DNA of 64,000 nt from Ruminococcus flavefaciens (GCF_900116855.1 NZ_UETD01000003.1:248001-312000); one strand, 5' to 3'; positions 17,924-26,158 are shown, counted from the first letter of the stretch. The notes: generated by a model not told the origin, from the letters alone. Program-made: numbers and translations.

Positions 17924-18370
17924 TCAATCAAGTGTTTGTCTGAGGTGCCGTAGGATGCCTTTGATACGTCTGCTCATTCTGAACCTCGACATACCGAAAA
18001 GCTCACCCAGAACACCTATGGGAACATCATTTATGTATCGCAGTATGATTATTTCCTTGTCCTCCTCGGGAAGATTTTTGATAGCGTTTCCCAGAGCAAC
18101 GTTGGTGAGGATAAAGTCCTCATAATCCTTATCGTCTGCAATCTTTTCATCGAGCTCCTCAGCTGTCCTGCGATGGAATGCGTCCTTGCACAGGTTTCCT
18201 GCGATCGTATAGAGATAGTGCAGTTCTTTGCCTATGTCGCGATAATGCGGACTTTCGAGGAACCGAAGGAAGGTATCCTGTGTCAGATCTTCTGCAATAT
18301 CACGGTCGCGGATCTTGTAATAGCAATAGCGGAAAATTTTATCGTATTGGTCATTGATATCAATCGACAC
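17924..18370 (-). CDS. ECF-type RNA polymerase sigma factor
   Basis: About 148 residues. Region 2: IFRYCYYKIRDRDIAEDLTQDTFLRFL; region 4: NLPEEDKEIIILRYINDVPIGVLGELFGMSRFRMSRRIKGILRHL with a helix-turn-helix. The start is taken as GTG 18370, which has GGGAGG 7 bases upstream; the longer GTG at 18388 would put that site inside the gene. The anti-sigma-like dockerin gene follows after 15 bases. Upstream, on the same strand, GAAAGACGTC recalls the CGTC -10 element of ECF promoters, so it may drive its own synthesis. Confidence 0.88.
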   Translation of the reverse strand: MSIDINDQYDKIFRYCYYKIRDRDIAEDLTQDTFLRFLESPHYRDIGKELHYLYTIAGNLCKDAFHRRTAEELDEKIADDKDYEDFILTNVALGNAIKNLPEEDKEIIILRYINDVPIGVLGELFGMSRFRMSRRIKGILRHLRQTLD

Positions 18371-18549
18371 ATTCAAACCTCCCTTCACTAATGATTAACT
18401 GAAAAGACAGTGCAGATGTGCAAAAATAATTGTAAACATTCTGTGAACAAATTCGAGCTTTACAATTATACCATATGATTATAACATATTATCGGACGTC
18501 TTTCCACAGGAAATGCCATAATATTATTGTAAGCATAGTGCAATATTCC

Positions 18550-18578
18550 TTGCGCTGAGGTGAAAAAAGTGGTATAAT
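18550..18578 (+). promoter_or_regulatory. Promoter of the broken small gene
   Basis: -35 TTGCGC (18550-18555), 17-bp spacer, -10 TATAAT (18573-18578), 38 bases before the ATG at 18617, which also has AAAGGAG upstream. Confidence 0.6.
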
Positions 18579-18616
18579 CAATTTGTTACCTTACACTAAC
18601 CAAAGGAGCTGATATA

Positions 18617-18809
18617 ATGTCTGAGAAGATACATAGAGGACGCCGAAAAGGAGCTGCTTCCGTGGTCGGACAGATTTGCCAAGGTGGTGAACCACAAGCT
18701 GCCCGATGTGCTGCTGAAGTCAAAGAACATATCATGGATGACAAAGCTCATACTGAAAATGGGCGTGAGAATGAGAACCATGCAATTTGTGGAGATATCA
18801 TTCAAATAA
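18617..18809 (+). pseudogene. Frameshifted small gene, remnant
   Basis: A good promoter, AAAGGAG and ATG lead into MSEK, but the protein-like frame begins one base out of phase at 18630: YIEDAEKELLPWSDRFAK, then VVNHKLPDVLLKSKNISW and so on to a TAA at 18807-18809. Codon use in that frame is like the neighbours' genes, and a terminator follows at once. The frame has no ATG/GTG/TTG of its own. The simplest reading is a gene shortened by deletion and broken by a 1-base shift near its start. The parent family is not recognised. Confidence 0.5.
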
Positions 18810-18844
18810 AAAAGGCCGCAGAGTTGTTCCTCTGCGGTCTTTTC
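18809..18844. terminator. Terminator between convergent genes
   Basis: GGCCGCAGAG / CTCTGCGGTC stem with one G-T pair, loop TTGTTC, flanked by A and T runs. Confidence 0.8.
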
Positions 18845-18851
18845 ATCTATA

Positions 18852-20849
18852 TCAATACGGAACGGTGAGCTTGCCCACTCTCCATGAACCGTCTGGCTGT
18901 ACCACAACAGAGAATTCTGTCTGTTCTGTCCAAGGCGGAGTATCGTCTACATTCCCGCCGCCGTAGCTGTTTTCAACGGCGAAGAATATCTCGTCGTCAG
19001 TTCTGCGGAGTATTCCGAGGACCTCTGTGCCAAGGTAGTATATATGGCTTCCCTTTCCTCCGGCAAACCAGTATACCTTGCCGTCCCTTTCAAAATAAGG
19101 GCTTCCGTCGATAAAGCTGTTCTCGGGGTAGCGGTCGCTGAAGGTCTGATGGTACATTTCGTTTATCTCGTCTATGCTGCTGACATTTCTGACAAGGTAT
19201 CCGCTGAATCCGTCACCAAAGTCACGGTATCCCTCAGAGCTTGTGTCAATATCCAGCAGATCGGGTGCTCCGCCGTTGAACTTTCCATTTGTTTCGAGGG
19301 CGTTCTGATAGGCTTCCTTTCCGCGTTCAAGAGTGTCAGGAGCTTCGTTCTCCAGCTGACTGTGAGGTTCAGCTCTTTTCCATGCATAGTCCGAGAGAGA
19401 CTTTATTGTGTCTGTCAGCTCGGGAGAAACGCTGTATTTCTTTTTTTCGTATCCGATAACTGCAACATTATTGTCGTAAAAACAGTATGTCTGCAAATAC
19501 AGGTTTTCGTTGATTCTCAAACGGCAGACTTCCTCACCGCACTCGGCATCGTCGGGAAGAACTTCCCATGAAGCAGCCTTTAAAGCATCAGCAGCAGCAG
19601 TATACATGGCATTATCATACAGATTTAAAAGCTTTGATGTGTCGTCGGTGCGGCTTATCTGCATAAGTAAAAGTTTGCAATGCTTTATTTCTTCAGCGGG
19701 ATCCATGTTGTTCAGCTGTACATAAGCTTCATCTACAAAGGCACTGTGGAGGCTTTCATAGTCCTGAGTTTTAAGCATATATATGCACGATCCTGCTTCT
19801 CCTGTTGATTTATCGCTGTATTCAGCATAAGCATATCCATTGGAGTATACATTGAGTGAGTAATTGAAGAGACCGTATTGGTCAGAGCATCTGAATGCAA
19901 CATAGCAGATATCATCACCAAAGTTAGGCTCGCAGTCTGCCTCTTTCCATTCCATCTCAGTGAATATGCTCAGCGCTTCGGGAATGTTCTCGCAGCTGAA
20001 AGCTGCCTCGGCATCCCATTTTTCATTTACACAGAACCGGCAGTTCTTTGCAGGAACTGTGAAGATCTTACCGGCAGGAGGAATATAAACGTCTGCATAA
20101 TCCGGATTGAGCGAGGATGTGGTAAGCCATACTGAGTTGATATTGTTTAAGTCATTGACGTCAAGATAGATAAGCTCGTCGCCTGCTTCGGGATCGTACT
20201 TTATAGCCTCACGGACTGCATTTTCGGTATCAATGTCTATCTCATACCTCTCCTTGGAGGAGTTATCCTCGTAACAGATGGTGTGGTCGCCGTAGAGGGT
20301 GAGACGGCAGGGCTTGGTGCCGTTCATGATGTAAATGAGCTCACTTTCTCCGTCGGGCAGGGGAGTATCGGGCGATATCTTGTTCCACTCGCCCTCGTTG
20401 AGAGCGGTGAGGAGAGCTGTCCTGTTCTCCTCATTTGGTTCAAATACCGCAGGAGCTATTGCGGCATTGCTTAGCCTTACACGGCAGCCGCTGAGATCAC
20501 CGAAGGGAGACATTGCCAGTTCTTCTATTTCTGAGCTGTCCACCTTAGGCTGAGTGCGGTGCCTTTTCAGGAGTATACCGCCTCCTGTCACAGCACCTGC
20601 TGCGATGGCAATGGCAGCTGCCGCCGCAGCAAACTTGAGCCATGCAGGTCTCTTATAGACGTCAACGCCCGAGACCTCCATGTCGTTTATATTATTGCTT
20701 TCCTTGGTTCTTTCTTTATATATCTTTCTGCTCATTGCAAACATTCTCTCCTTTTCTTCATCGGAAGCAGGACAGTCCGCCGCAATTTTCTTTATTGTAT
20801 CTTCATCGGCGTTTTCGAGAGCGTCAAGGTTAATATCCTTATCGTTCAT
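18852..20849 (-). CDS. Membrane anti-sigma-like protein, no dockerin
   Basis: 665 residues. A cytosolic N-terminus of about 70 residues (MNDKDINLDALENADEDTI..), one membrane segment at about 71-92 (WLKFAAAAAAIAIAAGAVTGGG), and a long outside part with no recognised fold. AAAGGAGG lies 7 bases before the ATG. It follows an ECF sigma gene by 13 bases, so it is probably the sigma regulator of that pair. It lacks the EF-hand/dockerin modules of the other two, and may sense something else. Confidence 0.7.
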   Translation of the reverse strand: MNDKDINLDALENADEDTIKKIAADCPASDEEKERMFAMSRKIYKERTKESNNINDMEVSGVDVYKRPAWLKFAAAAAAIAIAAGAVTGGGILLKRHRTQPKVDSSEIEELAMSPFGDLSGCRVRLSNAAIAPAVFEPNEENRTALLTALNEGEWNKISPDTPLPDGESELIYIMNGTKPCRLTLYGDHTICYEDNSSKERYEIDIDTENAVREAIKYDPEAGDELIYLDVNDLNNINSVWLTTSSLNPDYADVYIPPAGKIFTVPAKNCRFCVNEKWDAEAAFSCENIPEALSIFTEMEWKEADCEPNFGDDICYVAFRCSDQYGLFNYSLNVYSNGYAYAEYSDKSTGEAGSCIYMLKTQDYESLHSAFVDEAYVQLNNMDPAEEIKHCKLLLMQISRTDDTSKLLNLYDNAMYTAAADALKAASWEVLPDDAECGEEVCRLRINENLYLQTYCFYDNNVAVIGYEKKKYSVSPELTDTIKSLSDYAWKRAEPHSQLENEAPDTLERGKEAYQNALETNGKFNGGAPDLLDIDTSSEGYRDFGDGFSGYLVRNVSSIDEINEMYHQTFSDRYPENSFIDGSPYFERDGKVYWFAGGKGSHIYYLGTEVLGILRRTDDEIFFAVENSYGGGNVDDTPPWTEQTEFSVVVQPDGSWRVGKLTVPY

Positions 20850-20862
20850 AACTGTACCTCCT

Positions 20863-21429
20863 TTAAAGTGAAATGTTCATATCGGTGAGCGTTTCCCTGA
20901 GCTTTTTAAGCGCGCGGCTGCATCGGACGCGGACAGCTTCGGGAGTCAGTGACACAAGCTTTGATATCTCTGTGGAACTGCGCATGAAAAAGTATTTCTG
21001 TATGATTATGGTAGAATCGGGTTCACCCAGCAGCTCCACACATTTTATAAGCGAGCCTCTCAGCTCTTTTTTCTCAACTGTATCTGCGGTGTTATCGGGA
21101 GCCTCTATCTCAGCGGCTTCCTCATCGTCAATGGATATGCTGCCGAATTTGTTTTTCGTGAGCCTTTTATACATATCGGCAGCCTTGCGCCTTGCAACAG
21201 TGCCCACGAAGCCCGTAGGGTCTCCCTCAAATGCCCTGCGTTCATCAAACCGCATATATACGTCAGCAAAGACGTCCCCCACACATTCCTCTATATCCTC
21301 TCGGCTTGCACAGCTTCGCAGGCGGCTGAAAACGATAGTGTAAACGTAATTGAAGTATTTATCGAACAGGGTACGCTGAGCGTTCTCCTCGGACTGAGCC
21401 GCAGCCTTTCTGTATTCTTTCTGTGTCAT
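20863..21429 (-). CDS. ECF-type RNA polymerase sigma factor
   Basis: 188 residues from the chosen start MTQKEYRKAAAQ (21429), preceded by AAGGTGA; the ATG at 21474 is a less likely alternative. Region 2: LFDKYFNYVYTIVFSRL..REDIEECVGDVFADVYMRF; region 4: CVELLGEPDSTIIIQKYFF..STEISKLVSLTPEAVRVRCSRALKKLRE. Partner of the membrane protein at 18852-20849. It has its own sigma-A promoter. Confidence 0.9.
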   Translation of the reverse strand: MTQKEYRKAAAQSEENAQRTLFDKYFNYVYTIVFSRLRSCASREDIEECVGDVFADVYMRFDERRAFEGDPTGFVGTVARRKAADMYKRLTKNKFGSISIDDEEAAEIEAPDNTADTVEKKELRGSLIKCVELLGEPDSTIIIQKYFFMRSSTEISKLVSLTPEAVRVRCSRALKKLRETLTDMNISL

Positions 21430-21539
21430 GATCTCACCTTCTTTCAAAGCATCCGACGCGTCATCGGCTTTCATAATATCTATTCTGTACTTATGCCCGA
21501 ACCGTAACAGCCTCAGAATTATTTTTTTATTTTAATTAT

Positions 21540-21568
21540 ATTATACAGCTTTTTTCCATGCAATGCAA
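21540..21568 (-). promoter_or_regulatory. Sigma-A type promoter of the third sigma/anti-sigma pair
   Basis: Minus strand: -35 TTGCAT (21563-21568), 17-bp spacer, -10 TATAAT (21540-21545). Confidence 0.65.
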
Positions 21569-21601
21569 GTAAAAAAGTAATCAGTTGTTAGTGCATTGTA
21601 T

Positions 21602-21620
21602 GGACGCCCATGGGGCGTCC
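21602..21620. other. Small perfect hairpin
   Basis: GGACGCCC-ATG-GGGCGTCC, 8-bp stem with 3-base loop, no T run. It lies between the sigma promoter and the serpin terminator; role unknown. Confidence 0.5.
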
Positions 21621-21661
21621 GTTGGCTCATGCGGGAACGATGTCCCTCTCATTATGTAAAA

Positions 21662-21694
21662 AATGCCGTCGGCATATGTGGTACCGACGGCATT
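21662..21694 (-). terminator. Serpin gene terminator
   Basis: AATGCCGTCGG / CCGACGGCATT, 11-bp stem; on the minus strand followed by TTTTT. Directly after the stop codon at 21703. Confidence 0.88.
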
Positions 21695-21702
21695 GTATTT
21701 AT

Positions 21703-23628
21703 TCAGTTTGCTTTCAGATCTGTTGCTACACCAATGAATACGGGAACATCATTCTTGTCAAGTATCATGTAAACAAAGGGTCTGTCAAGTTCGATGTGTA
21801 TTTCTTTCTTCGGCTGAGGCTGTGGGGCAGAAGCTGCTATCATCATAACAGCAGTAACTGCGGCTGCCTTTGTGCCTTTTTCTGCCATCTCTATCCTTGT
21901 CTTGTGAAGAACATCACCGATATAGAGCTTTGCTGCGTCGTCTACAGAGAGATCGTTGATCTTTGAGAAGTCAGCCTTGTAATCATCAAATGCATCTCCC
22001 ATACCAAGGTCTATAAGTACATCCTTGAGCTTTGACTCGTAATTGTACTTGAACTTGGGTATCTTAACATAAAGATCGACACTCTCGGGGTCTTCGTATT
22101 CACTGAGTCCCTCGAGGAGCTTGTCAGCATCAAGATTATCAACGTAGCTTTCGATGTCGTTCTCCTTGGGAAGTATACCTACAAAGCTGTAATTCTTGTT
22201 CTTGTAGTACTTTCTGAATGCATCGGCATCACCTAAGTCATAGTAATACTGTTCCATGCTGCTCATGAGCTCGATGTCATTCTCCTCGCCTTTGAAGTTT
22301 GTGAACTTGTCATCGTATACCTGGAAATCCTCATAAATCTTATCCCATTCAGCCTCGAAATAGAGAGTGTTGATAAGCGTCATCATTGGCTTTACATCAT
22401 TCTTTTCGTCAAGGTCGCCGTGGTTCAGGAGCTTGGGTATCATGCTTCTGGTGTTTTGGTTTACCCAGCTGTTTATATCGTCAACAGTGGTATCATCAAA
22501 GGGAGTCTTGTATATCTCGGAGTCATAGAACTTCTTGTTTGTCTCAAGGAAGCTGTCATGTACCTTGAGCGTGGGATCGTCTCTGAACCAGATGGAGTTG
22601 GCAAGATAGAGCTTCTCCTTCTTCTCGTCGGGGAGGTTGTTCTTATAGTAAGCCATGTACTCGTTGAGCTGGTCAAGAGTGAGACCGCTTCCCAGAAGCT
22701 GCTCCATCTGATCGCGGGTATTGCCGTCAGCACCGTTTGCAGTCATAGCAAGGGCAGTAGAGATGGAAACAGGTGAGATAAGGAAGTTCTCGTCGGGCTT
22801 ATTTGTGGGATCAAATGACTTCTTGAGGATATTCACGCCGAGATTCATTTCAGCCTTTGCGAAAGCCTCATCCGAAGCCTGTCCTTCGGAAGCCAGAACA
22901 TCTACGGTATTGTCAAGGCGGATACTTCCAATGGCAGAAGCACTGTTGAATTCCTTTGTCTTGCCGAGAGTGAAGTCGATGACCTCATGGAGGTCATCCT
23001 CATCGATCTCGAGGTCTTTGTTGATATCTGCATTGTCGAACTGACTATCGGTAAGCGGCTCAGCCAGCTTGTCTGTGAGAGCCTTTCTGTACATGATAAC
23101 ATCGAAGCTGTCGATGACACCGTCGTCGTTGATATCGCCGTAGTAGTGGATATTTGCGGATTTAAGACCTGTTATCTCGTAGATGGAATAGTCCCTTGTG
23201 TTTTGGGATCTGTTGTTTGAGTTCTCTTCCATTAACTCTGGGTAATAATCAAACGAGGTGAACTTCAGAGTTACTACCGAGTTTTCATCCACCTGATCCA
23301 TGAGATCGATATTTCTTTGACGGATCTCTTCCGGATCTCCCCAACGGCCATCGCCGATGCTGAAGGATTCATATTGAAAATCCCTGATATAAGCATAATC
23401 GTATACATACCATGGCGACTGAGGCTCCTTCACAAGACCTTCGATCCCGTAATCGTCGGCATGACTGATCAGCAGGTCCTTTATCTCATATTCAAACACA
23501 TGAAAGTCAGATGCGGCTGATGCGCTGTCTTTCGGGCTGCTGAATGGTACGGTACCGACTGCGCTGAGAGCAAGTGCAAAACTCATCACGCCTGCGGTGA
23601 CCTTGGTCAGTTTCTTCATGTTTTCCAT
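21703..23628 (-). CDS. Dockerin-bearing serpin (serine protease inhibitor)
   Basis: 641 residues from ATG 23628 (AAAGGAG 8 bases upstream). Signal peptide to about residue 40; a unique domain of about 130 residues; a dockerin-like EF-hand pair near 175-245 (GDINDDGVIDSFDVIMYRKAL, then DINKDLEIDEDDLHEVID); then a full serpin domain (NFLISPVSISTALAMTANGA...) to the C-terminus. The reactive loop starts EKGTKAAAVTAVMM at Glu 583, the small-residue hinge of inhibitory serpins, which places P1-P1' near Ala 599-Ser 600 and suggests elastase- or subtilisin-like targets. Cellulosomal serpins of this kind are thought to protect the complex from proteases. Confidence 0.93.
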   Translation of the reverse strand: MENMKKLTKVTAGVMSFALALSAVGTVPFSSPKDSASAASDFHVFEYEIKDLLISHADDYGIEGLVKEPQSPWYVYDYAYIRDFQYESFSIGDGRWGDPEEIRQRNIDLMDQVDENSVVTLKFTSFDYYPELMEENSNNRSQNTRDYSIYEITGLKSANIHYYGDINDDGVIDSFDVIMYRKALTDKLAEPLTDSQFDNADINKDLEIDEDDLHEVIDFTLGKTKEFNSASAIGSIRLDNTVDVLASEGQASDEAFAKAEMNLGVNILKKSFDPTNKPDENFLISPVSISTALAMTANGADGNTRDQMEQLLGSGLTLDQLNEYMAYYKNNLPDEKKEKLYLANSIWFRDDPTLKVHDSFLETNKKFYDSEIYKTPFDDTTVDDINSWVNQNTRSMIPKLLNHGDLDEKNDVKPMMTLINTLYFEAEWDKIYEDFQVYDDKFTNFKGEENDIELMSSMEQYYYDLGDADAFRKYYKNKNYSFVGILPKENDIESYVDNLDADKLLEGLSEYEDPESVDLYVKIPKFKYNYESKLKDVLIDLGMGDAFDDYKADFSKINDLSVDDAAKLYIGDVLHKTRIEMAEKGTKAAAVTAVMMIAASAPQPQPKKEIHIELDRPFVYMILDKNDVPVFIGVATDLKAN

Positions 23629-23661
23629 AGTGATTACTCCTTTCGCTGAAACGTATAATGA

Positions 23662-23690
23662 TTGACAGTTATCCATAATAACAGTATAAT
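23662..23690 (+). promoter_or_regulatory. Consensus promoter on the opposite strand
   Basis: Plus strand: TTGACA (23662-23667), 17-bp spacer, TATAAT (23685-23690), a perfect match that overlaps the serpin promoter. No plus-strand gene follows; a transcript would run antisense into the kinase gene at 23796-24581. Confidence 0.5.
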
Positions 23691-23711
23691 GCTTCCTTAT
23701 TGCATTGTCAA
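23683..23711 (-). promoter_or_regulatory. Serpin promoter
   Basis: Minus strand: -35 TTGACA (23706-23711), 17-bp spacer, -10 TATACT (23683-23688). Confidence 0.8.
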
Positions 23712-23795
23712 CAAAAACTGCGGATAATGGCCGTAAAATGAGTAAAAAGTGCCGATAATGCCGCGCTTTTGGTGAAAATGACGAAAGCCGTTATC

Positions 23796-24581
23796 TCAGA
23801 AAAGCTCGTCAAGAAGACGAAAAAACTCCATTTTCTTCCTGTCGGGAGCAATGCCGAGGCGCTCAAAGAGCATATCCTCGCTGTACCCGTTGTAGACTTT
23901 TCCGCCGTATTCTCCGCGGAAATTGCTTCCGAGACTGCGGCAGAGAATGGCGATGTCGTTCCACTTATCGCCGACGCCGCAGCGTCCCAAGTCAATGAAG
24001 CAGCTCAGTTTGCCGTCCTTCACAAACACATTTGGCAGACACAGGTCTCCGTGTGACAGTACGCTCTCCTCCTCGGGAATATTCTCCTTCAGCCACTCAA
24101 GAAGCTGACGGGGGTCCCTGAAACCGTTTTTCCCGAAGGTATCGGGATCGCACTCCTCAGTGTCAACAAGACCGTTCTCCATGCGGTACTCCGCAAGCTG
24201 AAGCCTGCGCTGAGCACTGTTTGAGCAGGGGCAGTCCGAGATATCGACGCTCCAGAGAAGCCTGAGAGCCTCTGCCATTATATCCGTCAGCAGTTGGGGG
24301 CGGAGCATATACTCCTCGGCGCAGGACATCTGTCCCTCAGCCTTTGACATGAGGAGATAGTCCGTGCCGTTTTCGCTTGCGGTGCCGAGTATCCTCGGTA
24401 TGGGGAGCTTTCCCTGAAGCCATTTCATCATTTTATGCACTTGTTCTGATTCGGAACTGTGCTTTTCCACCTTCAGCACCATATCGGGGAAGGTGAACAC
24501 CCTTGAGTCGGACATACCGACAGTATTTTCATCAAAGCTCAGTCCGCCGACCAGCTCTGCTATGTTATGCGGTAAATACAT
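23796..24581 (-). CDS. Aminoglycoside phosphotransferase APH(3')-like kinase
   Basis: 261 residues, the normal length of the family. Motifs: nucleotide-binding Lys in MVLKVEK, Brenner motif VLSHGDLCLPNVFV (catalytic Asp in HGD and metal-binding Asn), and FIDLGRCGVGDKWNDIAI with the DxG-equivalent Asp, all very close to APH(3') enzymes, which phosphorylate the 3'-OH of kanamycin/neomycin. AGGAGG upstream of the ATG. No mobile element is next to it and base use is like its neighbours, so it may be a native kinase; actual resistance is not proven by sequence. Confidence 0.85.
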   Translation of the reverse strand: MYLPHNIAELVGGLSFDENTVGMSDSRVFTFPDMVLKVEKHSSESEQVHKMMKWLQGKLPIPRILGTASENGTDYLLMSKAEGQMSCAEEYMLRPQLLTDIMAEALRLLWSVDISDCPCSNSAQRRLQLAEYRMENGLVDTEECDPDTFGKNGFRDPRQLLEWLKENIPEEESVLSHGDLCLPNVFVKDGKLSCFIDLGRCGVGDKWNDIAILCRSLGSNFRGEYGGKVYNGYSEDMLFERLGIAPDRKKMEFFRLLDELF

Positions 24582-24726
24582 CTCATACCTCCTTTTTGAT
24601 TATTATAGCACAGATGGCGGACGTTTCCAAGCTTATTATTCATAATAAAAAATACTTTATATAATATTAGACGCCAAAAAAACAGAAAACTCTTACAAAA
24701 ATGAAAAAATTTTTCAAAAAATAAAA

Positions 24727-24751
24727 AGAGCGCTCCCGCGGGAACGCTCTG
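24727..24751 (-). terminator. Terminator of the VanY-like gene
   Basis: AGAGCG..CCCGCGGG..CGCTCT hairpin followed on the minus strand by TTTTTAT. Confidence 0.75.
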
Positions 24752-24782
24752 ACTGTTATGTTACCGTATATAAGCGGCTTAA

Positions 24783-25733
24783 TTAATGATAGTATGAGTC
24801 GATGCCGAAGTACTCCTCAAGAGTGAGTCCGCTGTCGTGGATGGGATAGGACATATCCGTGCCGACATAGCGGATGTGCCATGACTCGTACTTATAGCCT
24901 GTGATGTCCTGCTTGCCCTGAGGATAGCGGAGGATAAATCCGTACTCATGGCAGTGGTTCTCAAGCCAGATAGCCTCGGGAGTACCGATGAATGAGTCGT
25001 CTATCTGGTTTACGTCGATAGCAAGACCCGACTGGTGCTCGGAGTGACCCGGGCGTGCGGAGTATGTGTCTGCCGCAGCTTGTCCGTCGCGGGCAACATA
25101 ATTGTTGTATATCTGGTTCTGGTAGTCATATGAACGGAAGCCCGATGAGAGCCATATGTTCAGACCCTGTGCTGCTGCATCGCTCTGGAGCTTGTAGAAC
25201 TGGTTCTGGCAGGTGGGGTCAAGTCCGGGATTGAAGTCAGCAGGGAGACTGTAGCTCTTGTTGGCGATGAGTACGCCCTGTATGTATGTGAGACCGTCGT
25301 TGCTGTACTGTGTGGGAGCAGGTCCGTAGTTGTAATCCTCGGGTGAAGGAGCGTGATCGCGGCTGGCAGGTGCGGACTGCTGTGTGCTGCCGCTTCCGCT
25401 GCTGCTGCCTGAGTTGCTGCTGCCTGCGCTGCCTGAGTTGCTGCTCTGGTCGCCGCCGCCTGCAGCAACGCTTGCGGCTGTTGTGGACTCTGTATTTGCA
25501 GCATCGGGAGCTGCTGCGGTGGTTTCCTCAGAGCTTCCTTCAGCTGCCGAAGTTGTGGCAGTAACTGCCGAGGGAGCAGCTGTAGTTGTGGAAGCTGCCA
25601 CAGAGGAAGCTGTGTTTGTGGTAACAACGGGGAGAGCAGAGAGCTCTTCATTGGTGCCTGTGACTCTGCCGCAGGCTGTGAACGATAATACAGCTGTCAG
25701 AGCAGCTGCTGCGATGCTGATATTCCTTTTCAT
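24783..25733 (-). CDS. VanY-like D-Ala-D-Ala carboxypeptidase (M15B) lipoprotein
   Basis: 316 residues. Lipoprotein signal MKRNISIAAAALTAVLSFTAC; Thr/Ala/Ser/Gly-rich linker to about 140; then the M15B peptidase domain with the zinc motifs SEHQSGLAIDVN (SxHxxGxAxD) and ESWHIRYVG (ExWH). Such enzymes remove the terminal D-Ala from peptidoglycan stems outside the cell. No vanA/vanB-type ligase genes are nearby, so a wall-remodelling role is more likely than vancomycin resistance. Single gene. Confidence 0.92.
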   Translation of the reverse strand: MKRNISIAAAALTAVLSFTACGRVTGTNEELSALPVVTTNTASSVAASTTTAAPSAVTATTSAAEGSSEETTAAAPDAANTESTTAASVAAGGGDQSSNSGSAGSSNSGSSSGSGSTQQSAPASRDHAPSPEDYNYGPAPTQYSNDGLTYIQGVLIANKSYSLPADFNPGLDPTCQNQFYKLQSDAAAQGLNIWLSSGFRSYDYQNQIYNNYVARDGQAAADTYSARPGHSEHQSGLAIDVNQIDDSFIGTPEAIWLENHCHEYGFILRYPQGKQDITGYKYESWHIRYVGTDMSYPIHDSGLTLEEYFGIDSYYH

Positions 25734-25903
25734 TTTTCCCTTCTCCTTTTTATATACGGGTTTGTGCTTTCAATATAGTAATCGGACGAAGACTTAATAG
25801 TGTCACACTATGAAAAATATTATTTTATTTTAACGAAATTTGTTCCTTATGTTAGTATTATATCACTTTCCGTCGGATATTTCAACAGCTATATTGTCAA
25901 GAA

Positions 25904-25928
25904 AAAAAGCCGCTTTACGCGGCTTTTT
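25904..25928. terminator. Strong hairpin terminator
   Basis: AAAAAGCCGC-TTTAC-GCGGCTTTTT, perfect 10-bp stem. It follows the small ORF at 25937-26077 on the minus strand and lies about 160 bases upstream of the VanY-like gene, so it separates the two. Confidence 0.8.
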
Positions 25929-25936
25929 CGGTGATA

Positions 25937-26077
25937 TCAGTCAAAATAGTCTCCCACGGAAGCGGAATTGTTGTATTCCTTGCGGACGCGGAGTATTATA
26001 GCTCCGTCGGGCTGTTCCTCTTCGGAGTCTATCCTGTGGCTGGTGCGGCTCTTTTCCGCAGACCTTTTCAAAGCCAT
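25937..26077 (-). CDS. Possible 46-residue protein
   Basis: Small ORF with codon use like its neighbours and a strong terminator 9 bases after its stop. Product begins MALKRSAEKSRTSHR and ends SASVGDYFD; no family is recognised. No Shine-Dalgarno sequence is seen before the ATG, so it may be a remnant of a larger gene or start elsewhere. Kept because the terminator placement fits. Confidence 0.4.
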   Translation of the reverse strand: MALKRSAEKSRTSHRIDSEEEQPDGAIILRVRKEYNNSASVGDYFD

Positions 26078-26129
26078 TTTTGCACAAAAACAGGGGGGCG
26101 CGGTATTTGTACAAAAAGCTCATGTTATA

Positions 26130-26158
26130 TTGAAAAAACAGCGTTTATGTGGTATACT
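26130..26158 (+). promoter_or_regulatory. Promoter of the acetyltransferase/kinase pair
   Basis: -35 TTGAAA (26130-26135), 17-bp spacer, -10 TATACT (26153-26158). Confidence 0.65.

Noticed and set aside
23769-24056. Plus-strand ORF (95 residues) after the forward promoter at 23662
   Set aside because: GTG start without RBS, inside the 3' half of the APH-like gene in antisense; no family. The promoter itself is kept as an observation.
25160-25651. Gln/Leu/Pro-rich ORF on the same strand as the VanY-like gene
   Set aside because: Frame-shifted reading of the Thr/Ala linker and peptidase; low-complexity artefact.
24783-25733. Vancomycin-resistance module
   Set aside because: A VanY-type peptidase stands alone; no VanR/S, VanH/A/X or racemase gene nearby.
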